Positions 1 to 6,047 of a stretch of 13,654 nt of DNA are shown here, one piece after another. Origin of the DNA: DAIRFP01 sp036794995. Its GTDB lineage: Bacteria; Desulfobacterota; Binatia; UBA9968. Below the pieces are notes generated by a model, which saw nothing but the letters and a program-made list of their open reading frames with translations, ran no database searches and had not been told where the DNA came from. Each line of letters begins with the position of its first letter. The stretch's first letter is position 1. Both the position numbers and the translations under genes were made by a program. The DNA lies in contig DAIRFP010000135.1 of assembly GCA_036794995.1 (NCBI GenBank), forward strand, positions 1 through 13,654. Direction: 5' to 3'.

Positions 1-57
1 TTGCCTCTGAGTCTTTTTGAGCAGCCTGCAAACAGAGTTTTTCAGCAGCCTGCTACA

Positions 58-1419
58 CTAGGGTTTGTCTCCTAGGAGAAGGCGGCATAGAGGCCCAACA
101 TCTTCGAGAGACTCCAACCTGTCAACGTATTCCAAGACGCCGTGCATAGCGGTGTCGTCGATCACTCGCTTCGCGCAATCGACAAACTTTCCTTTTAGTT
201 CCTGTGAGGAAAGAGGGGCCTGGGGCCCTCCTTTGGAGTATTCGACGTAGCGCGACAGAGTTTTTCCATCTTTGAGCCGGATCTCCACTTTGCTGGGCCG
301 CCGTTCCGAGGTGTCGGCCAAGTCGGTGTTAAGTTCCAGGTGAACTCGCTTTGCGAATTCAAGCATGGGCTGCTCTCGCACTGCCGCGTCGGTAAAGTCA
401 TCTAACGATATCTTTCCGTTGATCATGGCGCGGGCGAGGAGATAGCCCATACAGAACTTTCCCTCGAGGCCTGTCTGGGGAATGCTGAAGACCAGCCTCT
501 CGTAGGCGTGTTTGGCCACTTCGATGCGGATCGATTCAACCCAATCCGCCCGGATACCGTCGCGTTCGCGCATCTCGAGCACCGCATCGATGGCATTGTG
601 TGACAGCCCGCCACAAGGGTAGGGCTTAATCTTTAATCCCTGTGTTAGCTCATAAGACCGTCCCAACTCTTCCATGGGAGCGGGATCAGGAGGCAAAGAA
701 ATATAAGATCCGAAAAAACCGGTTGTTGATTCCAAAGCGCTAGGGCTGGCCGTGAATCCTTTCTGCGCGAGGCTCGCTGCCAGAACACCGTTTCTTGCTG
801 CCAGGCCGGACCCCAAGGGCTTGGTCATGGTTCCATAGTTGCAAGCTGCTCCGCTTGCCATTGACGTCGCTACTCCCAGGGCAATGCGTACTTTGGCGAT
901 GTCGAGTTTGAGCAGCTTCGCACAGGAAAGAGTCGCGCCAAGAGTTCCCAGAGTCCCTGCGCTGTGCCAACCCCCACGGCCCTCTTCCGGTATCGATTTT
1001 GCGATTTTGGCAGTGGCTTCGAAACCCGCGATATAGGCTTCCAGCAGATCGCGCCCGCGGGCGTGAAGAGTCTCTGCCAACGGCAGGACGGAGGGAATCA
1101 CTCCGGATGTAGGCTGACCGAGATAAACACCATGATCGAAATCGAGCGCATGAGCCGCGGTTCCGTTTGCCAGCGCTGCTAAGCTGGCCGAAGATTTGAA
1201 TCCCTGCCCCCACACGGATGCCTCGCCGCGCGCTTGCTCCATGCGGGTTTGCTCGGCGCAGATCCGCGCTCCCTCCTCCTGGCTGCCAGCCAGCGCCACG
1301 CCGAGGCAATCCAGGATGGCGGTTTTAGCGGCCGCTATGACCTCATCGGGAATTTTTTCGATCGCCGTGTCCGCGACAAATCGCGCGACCTTTTCGGTGT
1401 AGTTTTGACTGATCTCCAT
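58..1419 (-). CDS. MmgE/PrpD family protein (2-methylcitrate dehydratase-like)
   Basis: A 453-residue protein of usual length for the MmgE/PrpD family, whose characterised members are 2-methylcitrate dehydratase (PrpD) and cis-aconitate decarboxylase. Family signs are the N-terminal helical motif ILDCLGVALAG (residues 35-45), NGTAAHALDFDH (85-96) with its Asp/His cluster, MTKPLGSGLAARNG (198-211), and KPYPCGGLSH (265-274), which matches the conserved substrate-site K-P-Y-P-x-G-G-x-x-H segment. The ATG at 1419 is preceded by AGGAG with an 8-nt spacer, which fixes the start. No prpB, prpC or acnD gene is nearby, so a methylcitrate-cycle role is not supported. Many paralogues in environmental bacteria have unknown hydroxy-acid substrates. 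The family is certain; the substrate is not known. Confidence 0.93.
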   Translation of the reverse strand: MEISQNYTEKVARFVADTAIEKIPDEVIAAAKTAILDCLGVALAGSQEEGARICAEQTRMEQARGEASVWGQGFKSSASLAALANGTAAHALDFDHGVYLGQPTSGVIPSVLPLAETLHARGRDLLEAYIAGFEATAKIAKSIPEEGRGGWHSAGTLGTLGATLSCAKLLKLDIAKVRIALGVATSMASGAACNYGTMTKPLGSGLAARNGVLAASLAQKGFTASPSALESTTGFFGSYISLPPDPAPMEELGRSYELTQGLKIKPYPCGGLSHNAIDAVLEMRERDGIRADWVESIRIEVAKHAYERLVFSIPQTGLEGKFCMGYLLARAMINGKISLDDFTDAAVREQPMLEFAKRVHLELNTDLADTSERRPSKVEIRLKDGKTLSRYVEYSKGGPQAPLSSQELKGKFVDCAKRVIDDTAMHGVLEYVDRLESLEDVGPLCRLLLGDKP

Positions 1420-1473
1420 GGTTTGCTCTCCTCAGTCTCTTTGCCGTGCTGCTAGCGCGTGCCCGCGACGGAT

Positions 1474-1541
1474 GTTCAAGGTTCAATGTTCCAGGTTCAA
1501 CGTTTCAACTTGTTTCGACCTTGAACATTGAACTTGGAACT
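1474..1541. repeat. imperfect inverted repeat of GTTCAA/TTGAAC units
   Basis: The gap between the MmgE/PrpD gene and the ferritin-like gene holds a long imperfect inverted repeat. The left arm (1474-1500) is built from GTTCAA-type units and the right arm (1516-1541) from the complementary TTGAAC-type units, with about 15 nt between them. About 22 of 25 positions match when the right arm is reverse-complemented. It lies directly after the stop codon of the upstream ferritin-like gene, so it could act as a terminator or RNA-stabilising hairpin. No long T-run follows on the minus strand. It is more likely a dispersed palindromic repeat than a gene-specific signal. Confidence 0.75.
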
Positions 1542-1546
1542 CTCGC

Positions 1547-2194
1547 CTAGTAGATTTTATCTTCATAGACCCACCGGTCCAGGTTCTCGAAATACTGGCG
1601 CCGCAGCTGAAGGCTCATGGCGACCGCGCGGGCGGCCCGTTCTTGCTTGTCAGGAGTGGTGCCGTACTTGACCAAAATATCGAAGGGGTAGTTGCCGTGC
1701 TCCTCTTCGTCCTCGTGGATTTTCTGATAGGGCTCGGTTACCCATTTCGGAACGGTTGCCGCCACCAGACTCTTGGCGATCAAGTAGTCGGCGACGCCTT
1801 CGCCCGCCATGGGGAACGCCGCGATGCGCTCGACGGTATCGGTGAGCCCTTCGAAAGCGTTGAACATCGCCATCTGCGCCGGCAGCGGTTTGTAGTCGTA
1901 GGGCACCGCGCCCTTTTGCCGCAGCGCCTCTTCGAGATAACCCGCGTGGACGTACTCTTCATGAGTCGCTTCCGCGAGGGTTTTTTTGACGTCCAACTCC
2001 GGCGTGCTCTTGAGCCACCCACCGAAGATTTCTCCGGCGCGGACTTCGTTGAACAGCCGGCTCTGCATGACTTTGATGCGCATTTCGTCGGCGGTCAGTG
2101 GAATATAGCTGTAGGCGGGGAGCTTGGCATCCAGGGTTTGGCAAAACTCGGCCACCTGTTTTTCTATTGTTATGGCAAATTCGCGGCTATCCAT
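1547..2194 (-). CDS. ferritin-like (di-iron four-helix bundle) protein, small form
   Basis: A 215-residue, mostly helical protein with the spacing of carboxylate-bridged di-iron proteins. It has two E-x-x-H motifs, E80-H83 (HEEYVH) and E163-H166 (EDEEEH), with extra Glu residues at E50/E55 on the preceding helix and E115 or E122 between them, as expected for helices 1 and 3. This layout is shared by ferritin-like superfamily members such as the PaaA/PaaC group, but no closer family is recognised. AGGAGG lies 4 nt before the ATG at 2194, slightly close but clear. There is no signal peptide. A role in iron binding, oxygen or peroxide chemistry, or substrate oxidation is inference. A second, unrelated-looking ferritin-like protein lies at 7461-8372. 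Confidence 0.75.
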   Translation of the reverse strand: MDSREFAITIEKQVAEFCQTLDAKLPAYSYIPLTADEMRIKVMQSRLFNEVRAGEIFGGWLKSTPELDVKKTLAEATHEEYVHAGYLEEALRQKGAVPYDYKPLPAQMAMFNAFEGLTDTVERIAAFPMAGEGVADYLIAKSLVAATVPKWVTEPYQKIHEDEEEHGNYPFDILVKYGTTPDKQERAARAVAMSLQLRRQYFENLDRWVYEDKIY

Positions 2195-2340
2195 ACGTCC
2201 TCCTGAGCGGCAGAAAGCAAACCAACCTAAAAACTCTAAGTCCTTGCTATCAGTAGAAAGATCCGACGGTCAAGCTATGATGGCGTGACACTGAAGTTCG
2301 TTTAAAAGTCCAAACGATGGCAGCAGCTGAAGCCGAAGGT

Positions 2341-2369
2341 AAATCCCCCTTTTGCAAAGGGGGATTTTT
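2341..2369. terminator. strong 12-bp hairpin, probable terminator
   Basis: Perfect inverted repeat: AAATCCCCCTTT (2341-2352), loop TGC, and AAAGGGGGATTT (2356-2367). On the plus strand it runs into TTTTT; on the minus strand it ends in TTT followed by ACC. Placed about 150 nt after the EamA stop codon and before the next minus-strand gene, it could end EamA transcription. The same sequence type also occurs as a dispersed palindrome in many genomes, so it may simply be a repeat. Confidence 0.6.
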
Positions 2370-2405
2370 CTGCGTGGGATTCTAACCCGTCTTTGAAAAA
2401 GCATG

Positions 2406-2425
2406 CCCTGAGCCGAGTCGAAGGG
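2406..2425. repeat. CCCTGAG...TCGAAGGG dispersed repeat motif
   Basis: A 20-nt motif beginning CCCTGAGC and ending GTCGAAGGG. It matches, from general familiarity, a short intergenic repeat found many times in various environmental bacterial genomes. It lies 38 nt from the C5/G5 hairpin. No gene function is implied. Only one copy is seen in this window. Confidence 0.5.
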
Positions 2426-2516
2426 AGGGGAAGGGGAGATTTTCTGATGGAATTACGCAGAAATTATCGACCGAACTTCTGGGACAGGACGCTAGATCCA
2501 GTGTGCATCGTTCAGT

Positions 2517-3458
2517 TCACTCTCTAGTGGAAGTCGGAACGACAGCGGCTAAAGGCTCTTGCGGCTCCGGAACGGACTTGCGGCGAAAAACCGCCAGGCC
2601 GACCCCACCTAAAATCGCCACGGCCGATATTATTAGACGCAGACTAATCGCTTCGGACAAGACAACAACCCCAGCGAGGGCTGCCAAAACCGGCACGGCG
2701 AGCTGTACCGTAGCCGCCCGCGTCGCTGTCAGGTGAGGCAGCGCCGCGTACCACAGGACGTAACCGACTCCCGATGTGATGGATCCGGATAGAGCTGCCC
2801 AGAGAAAACCCATTGGAGTTATAGTCAAGGTCGATAGCCATAACAGAATGAGGCCGATAGCCAAGGGCACCGTCCGCAAGAAATTGCCCGTCGTAGCGCC
2901 GATGGGATCGGAGGCGCCGCGCCCCCTGAGGGAATAAACGCCCCAGGCGATTCCGGCGGCGGCCATGAGTAACGATCCGATGATGGACGGGGCGGTGATC
3001 CCGGGAGAGACCAAATAAATCAGTCCAACGATGGCAATGAACAATCCTAACCACTCCAGTGTCTCTGGTCTTTCGCCCCTATGGAGTCCCACCGCGATCA
3101 TCGTGATTTGCACCGCTGCAAACAGGATCAACGCTCCGGTGCCGGCGCTCAAGCTTATATAGGCGAAGGAAAAAGTCACGGCATATAAGAAAAGCATTGA
3201 TGCAGAAATCCAGCTGCCGCCGGATTTCTGGAAGGATTCCTTCCGGCGGAAAGCGGCAACTATCCACAGAGTGACTGCCCCGGTGATCAGCCTGACCGCG
3301 GTGTAGCTTGCCGGGTCGATGATCGGCCCAGCCAGTGCCAAGCGGCAGAACACGGAATTCCCGGCAAAGGCGATGAGAGCGAGAACCGTGAGAGCGGTCA
3401 CGGTGGTTAGTTTCGTAGATGATCTTTGCAACTGGTTACCCCGGATCCGACACGACAT
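2517..3458 (-). CDS. EamA/DMT-superfamily transporter
   Basis: A 313-residue, very hydrophobic protein with about ten predicted membrane helices in two repeated halves, typical of EamA (RhaT/YdcZ-like) drug/metabolite transporters in the inner membrane. The first repeat begins near ALIAFAGNSVFCRLAL. Late in the second half, HLTATRAATVQLAVPVLAALAGVVVLSE is the characteristic EamA helix pair ending in a Glu. The frame is open to an ATG at 3542, but the extra 28 residues (including SPTRGEG) are translated from a palindromic repeat at 3493-3569, so I chose the ATG at 3458 even though its Shine-Dalgarno is weak. The substrate is unknown; members export amino acids, metabolites or drugs. It lies 209 nt after the selenoprotein gene and may be a separate unit. 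Confidence 0.88.
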   Translation of the reverse strand: MSCRIRGNQLQRSSTKLTTVTALTVLALIAFAGNSVFCRLALAGPIIDPASYTAVRLITGAVTLWIVAAFRRKESFQKSGGSWISASMLFLYAVTFSFAYISLSAGTGALILFAAVQITMIAVGLHRGERPETLEWLGLFIAIVGLIYLVSPGITAPSIIGSLLMAAAGIAWGVYSLRGRGASDPIGATTGNFLRTVPLAIGLILLWLSTLTITPMGFLWAALSGSITSGVGYVLWYAALPHLTATRAATVQLAVPVLAALAGVVVLSEAISLRLIISAVAILGGVGLAVFRRKSVPEPQEPLAAVVPTSTRE

Positions 3459-3492
3459 TCTGTTATTTGAACGAAGGTCCAAGCAAATAATT

Positions 3493-3569
3493 CCCTCTCC
3501 CCTCGTGGGAGAGGGGGCGCTACCAACCTTGCTCACCCTCACCTCATTCCTCTCCCGTCAAGGGAGAGG
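3493..3569. repeat. pair of CCTCTCCC/GGGAGAGG palindromes
   Basis: Two hairpins in tandem between the methyltransferase and EamA genes. The first pairs CCCTCTCCC (3493-3501) with GGGAGAGGG (3507-3515). The second pairs CCTCTCCC (3549-3556) with GGGAGAGG (3562-3569). The spacer contains CACCCTCACC. This is a familiar dispersed intergenic repeat which, when read by accident as protein, gives S-P-T-R-G-E-G or S-P-L-V-G-E-G peptides. It may end transcription of the upstream operon. It also argues against the upstream EamA start. Confidence 0.8.
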
Positions 3570-3667
3570 AAGTTAATAGCTCACTGCTGGTGATATTCAA
3601 CAGCGTTCTCTTATCGTCTCCGGCATCGCGCGTCTCCAATGCTATTCTCAACCAAGAGAATGTCGGA

Positions 3668-4510
3668 TTAGGGTTGCCTTGACCAGCCCGACGACTGCTG
3701 ACCGTTGGCCCCTCTTGAGCGCAGGAGTTTGCGGGCGAAGAAATTGACCCCTTGAACGAAAAGGTCTTTGGACAACTTAGCTTTAGCAGAGGTCCCTTCA
3801 TAACAATCGAAACGCTCGACGATCTTGCCGTCCATCAAACCGACTTTGGCCGTAATTTCATAAAGCTCTGCCTCCGGCAGAGCGCCGCCGATTCAGGCCG
3901 CCCAGAGATCGACATCGCTGCGCGCCGCCAGTGACAGTTCTCTTTGAACGACGACGTCGGCGAGATGTAAGCGGCCGCCCGGACGCAGCACTCTAGAGAC
4001 TTCGCGAAAGGCGCGGTCTTTATCGGGCGATAAATTGAGGACGCCATTGGAGATCACAACATCCACACTCTCACTCTCCACCGGCAGCTCTTCGGCTATA
4101 CCCCGGCGAACCTCAATGTTCTCCCACAAGCCGGCTTTGAGCGCGCCTCGCTTGGCCAACTCGAGCATAGCGGGAGTCATGTCCACGCCAATCGCGTGTC
4201 CCGACGGGCCGGCGCGGCGCGCGGCCAGCATCAGATCCATACCGGCGCCGCAGCCGATATCAAGTACTGTCTCGCCCGGTTCGATGAAACCGATGCGATG
4301 GGGATTGCCGACACCGGCAAAGGACGCGGCGCATTCAGAGGGAATCGCTGCCAACTCCTCCGGATCGTACCGGAGCATGAGGCAAGCATACTCCGGTCCC
4401 CGATGAAAATGAAAGTTTCCCATCGGCTCCCGCGCCACCCGATCGTACTCCGCGCGCACCAGCCCGCGCAATCGATCTACATCGAAGCCGACTGGGCACG
4501 TTGTTGCCAT
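3668..4510 (-). CDS. selenocysteine-containing SAM-dependent methyltransferase, ArsM-like (UGA at codon 206 read through)
   Basis: Class I SAM-dependent methyltransferase, 280 residues when the in-frame TGA at 3893-3895 is read as Sec206. SAM motif I is VLDIGCGAGMDL (82-93), with acidic D110 in IGVDMT. ISNGVLNLSPDK (153-164) and RVLRPGGRLHLADVV (173-187) match arsenite methyltransferases and relatives. After the TGA the frame continues IGGALPEAEL and later ERFDCYEGTSAK and NFFARK, which look like the normal C-terminal part of this family, ending at TAA (3668-3670). The UGA replaces the Cys of the C-I-x-G-A motif. Two other ArsM Cys positions are lost (VGNP at 67-70, SNGV at 154-157), so arsenite may not be the substrate. 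GGGAG lies 7 nt before the ATG at 4510. It is the last gene after GNAT and OsmC (37-nt gap). A conventional call would end at 3893 with 205 residues. The methyltransferase fold is certain, Sec is strongly inferred, and the substrate is unknown. Confidence 0.85.
3865..3895 (-). promoter_or_regulatory. predicted bacterial SECIS element with its UGA codon
   Basis: Minus-strand reading: TGA (3895-3893), a 9-nt spacer, then GCTCTGCC, loop GGA, GGCAGAGC (3883-3865). This is a perfect 8-bp stem. The loop G residues are 18 and 19 nt after the UGA. Known bacterial SECIS hairpins sit just after the UGA inside the coding region, with an apical loop about 16-37 nt downstream carrying G in its first two positions, where SelB binds. 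This hairpin meets those rules. Base pairing is seen directly; SelB binding is inferred. Confidence 0.82.
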
Positions 4511-4517
4511 AGTGATT

Positions 4518-4522
4518 CTCCC
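4518..4522 (-). promoter_or_regulatory. ribosome binding site deciding the methyltransferase start
   Basis: Minus-strand GGGAG, 7 nt before the ATG at 4510. The same frame is open to an ATG at 4735, but that extension overlaps the OsmC gene almost entirely and encodes no family-like sequence. The site and the MATTCPVGFD N-terminus support the start at 4510. Confidence 0.75.
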
Positions 4523-4547
4523 GGACGCGATGGGGCGTTGCGCCAAC

Positions 4548-5108
4548 TCATGCTCTGTCCAGCTGCACAGAGACCGCCACTGGTTTTGCGATACTATTGA
4601 AAACCGGTGAGTATTTTTGAGCCATTGCGATGAGTTCCTCTTTCTGAGTTTCAGAGACATCTGCATCGATCTTGAAATACAAACGGATGTTCTGATACCC
4701 CACGGGGACTTCTTCCGATATTCCCAGAAAACCACGGAGATCGAGATCGCCCTCGTACCTGGATTCCACTCCTTTTATGGCGATTCCCCGGGCGGCGGCA
4801 TGGGCGACAAGACTTGTCGTCAGACATCCGGAGAGCGCAACGAGAAGATACTCTACGGGATTCGCCCCAAGGTTTTTGCCGCATAGAACAGGCGGTTCAT
4901 CTATTTCAAAGACCAATGGGTCCCGCGAGTTGTCTTCCTTGAGAGCGCCATAGAAATCTTTGACCGTCCCGCGATTGTGTGTTCCGTCGATCCATTTATT
5001 AGTTGCCCGAAATTTGAATTTAGCAACCTCCGGATTCCCCTTGATAATCTCTATGGTGCTGAACAACTGTTCGACATTCACTCCGTTGATAATTTTTTCC
5101 TGTGCCAT
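4548..5108 (-). CDS. OsmC-like protein
   Basis: A 186-residue OsmC/Ohr-superfamily protein. The family uses paired Cys residues to reduce organic hydroperoxides or act in related thiol chemistry in the cytoplasm. The N-terminal half has the RG-T-V-K-DF strand region. The active-site segment has C76 in PPVLCGKNLGANPVEYLL, followed by C95 in ALSGCLTTSL on the central helix, the typical two-Cys arrangement. The C-terminal YSPVFNSIAKPVAVSV (166-181) matches the usual closing strand. Both positions are Cys codons, so unlike the next gene this is not a selenoprotein. AAAGGAGG upstream of the ATG at 5108 is a strong ribosome site. It lies 41 nt after the GNAT gene and 37 nt before the methyltransferase, so these three probably share one transcript. 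The particular OsmC subgroup and substrate are not resolved. Confidence 0.9.
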   Translation of the reverse strand: MAQEKIINGVNVEQLFSTIEIIKGNPEVAKFKFRATNKWIDGTHNRGTVKDFYGALKEDNSRDPLVFEIDEPPVLCGKNLGANPVEYLLVALSGCLTTSLVAHAAARGIAIKGVESRYEGDLDLRGFLGISEEVPVGYQNIRLYFKIDADVSETQKEELIAMAQKYSPVFNSIAKPVAVSVQLDRA

Positions 5109-5149
5109 TTTCTTATCCTCCTTTGGATTCTTATTTTTCTGTTTGCTAG

Positions 5150-5818
5150 TTAAACAGCTTCACCTTCAGCTAAATTAGTCTCCGATTTTATCGGCTTCTG
5201 TGAGGGGTAATCGTTACCTTCAGCAAGTATGAGTCGCCCTGGTTTTCGCAGCATTGGAAACAGGGGAGGTGACGAGCCGACCTGAATTGTGCCGACTAGT
5301 TCAAACCCGTGCCGCTGATAGAGCGGGATGCTTTTTGGGCTCGACGATTCGAGATAGGCGAGTTTGCCCTCGCCATCGCACCGTTCAAGCGCATGTTTGA
5401 GTAGTGCCGAGCCGTAGCCATTGCCTTGTTTGGCAGGGTCGACGCCGATCATCGGCAAATACCAGTGAGGCTCGGACGGATGGTAGCGATCCATCTGCTC
5501 AAGAAAAGCGAATATGTTTTGTTGGTTCTCCTCCGCAATCGTGCGTTGAAGTAAGGCCATGAGTGCGTTTTCGTCAGGGTGGACCTCCGGCGGAAGCCAA
5601 AGTGCGGCGCCTGAGTATCCGTCGATCTGATAGGCGCTGTTGTATTCAAACGCCTTGCCAGCAAACGCGCGGACGAAGCACGGTAAATTCTTGAGGTAAT
5701 CATGCGGATCGGAATAGAACCAACGGGCCACCGGATCCGCACCAAACGCTAACACGATTGTCCCGACTGCCTGATCGGCCCCGGACGGAGTTACCTTTTC
5801 GATCGATGGTTTGATCAT
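5150..5818 (-). CDS. GNAT family N-acetyltransferase
   Basis: A 222-residue acetyl-CoA-dependent N-acetyltransferase. Motif A is WYLPMIGVDPAKQGNGYGSALLKHAL (residues 119-144), with the pyrophosphate-binding Q131-G-N-G-Y-G136 loop. Motif B follows as LESSSPKSIPLYQRHGFELVGTI (157-179). The N-terminal part, including YSGAALWLPPE, resembles GNATs often found in bacterial and fungal genomes without a known substrate. AGGAG lies 6 nt before the ATG at 5818. It appears to be the first full-length gene of a GNAT-OsmC-methyltransferase operon. About 40 residues after the fold (PSQKPIKSETNLAEGEAV) look like a flexible tail. The function beyond acyl transfer is not assigned. Confidence 0.9.
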   Translation of the reverse strand: MIKPSIEKVTPSGADQAVGTIVLAFGADPVARWFYSDPHDYLKNLPCFVRAFAGKAFEYNSAYQIDGYSGAALWLPPEVHPDENALMALLQRTIAEENQQNIFAFLEQMDRYHPSEPHWYLPMIGVDPAKQGNGYGSALLKHALERCDGEGKLAYLESSSPKSIPLYQRHGFELVGTIQVGSSPPLFPMLRKPGRLILAEGNDYPSQKPIKSETNLAEGEAV

Positions 5819-5868
5819 AGTGCTCTCCTCATTCGAATGTCGCTCGTGGACTGCGTCGCCGGTTGATT

Positions 5869-5931
5869 TTATGACTCATAAGCAATGACGACATAGATGG
5901 CCACCAGCGCCAATAATAAGAACCCTTCCAC
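5869..5931 (-). CDS. possible 20-residue single-membrane-span peptide
   Basis: A very small ORF with a GTG start at 5931 and TAA stop at 5869-5871. The minus strand has GAGGT 6 nt before the GTG, a good ribosome site. The predicted peptide starts MEG, continues with a 14-residue stretch of Phe, Leu, Ala, Val, Ile and Tyr, and ends AYES, which would make one short transmembrane helix. It lies 50 nt before the GNAT gene, in the leader of the probable operon. It could be a small membrane peptide, a translated leader, or chance. It is not a recognised family. Confidence 0.35.
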   Translation of the reverse strand: MEGFLLLALVAIYVVIAYES

Positions 5932-6047
5932 GGGGATACCTCTATTCTGTTCGCTCTCTCTTCGCTTCTAGCCGCGCCCGATTTAACGAGGGTCCAAACC
6001 AACACGTGTCAACGCCGTTCCCAAGGGCGGTATTGCCGGTACAACCC

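Larger units (their letters stand above)
2195..2516. other. 322-nt intergenic region with two palindromic elements
   Basis: No supported gene is seen here in any frame. The stretch holds a strong C5/G5 hairpin (2341-2367) and a CCCTGAG...GAAGGG dispersed-repeat motif (2406-2425), listed separately. Transcripts from the EamA gene (ending at 2517) enter this region, and the promoter of the ferritin-like gene starting at 2194 should lie in its left part. I cannot identify a convincing -35/-10 pair. Confidence 0.6.

Noticed and set aside
740..1309. 189-codon minus-strand frame inside the MmgE/PrpD gene
   Set aside because: Out-of-frame shadow of a clearly recognised protein family member.
2517..2519. 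TGA ending the EamA gene as a possible Sec codon
   Set aside because: The protein is already of full length with a normal tail, and the sequence after the stop does not resemble protein.
3544..3801. 85-codon minus-strand frame after the methyltransferase UGA
   Set aside because: It is in a different frame from the read-through sequence, runs into a palindromic repeat (SPLTGEE) and has no family-like character.
3893..3895. TGA as a simple nonsense mutation making a pseudogene, or TGA read as Trp
   Set aside because: The downstream frame is intact for 74 codons, the site matches a conserved Cys and a SECIS-like hairpin follows. Elsewhere TGA ends genes normally and TGG encodes Trp.
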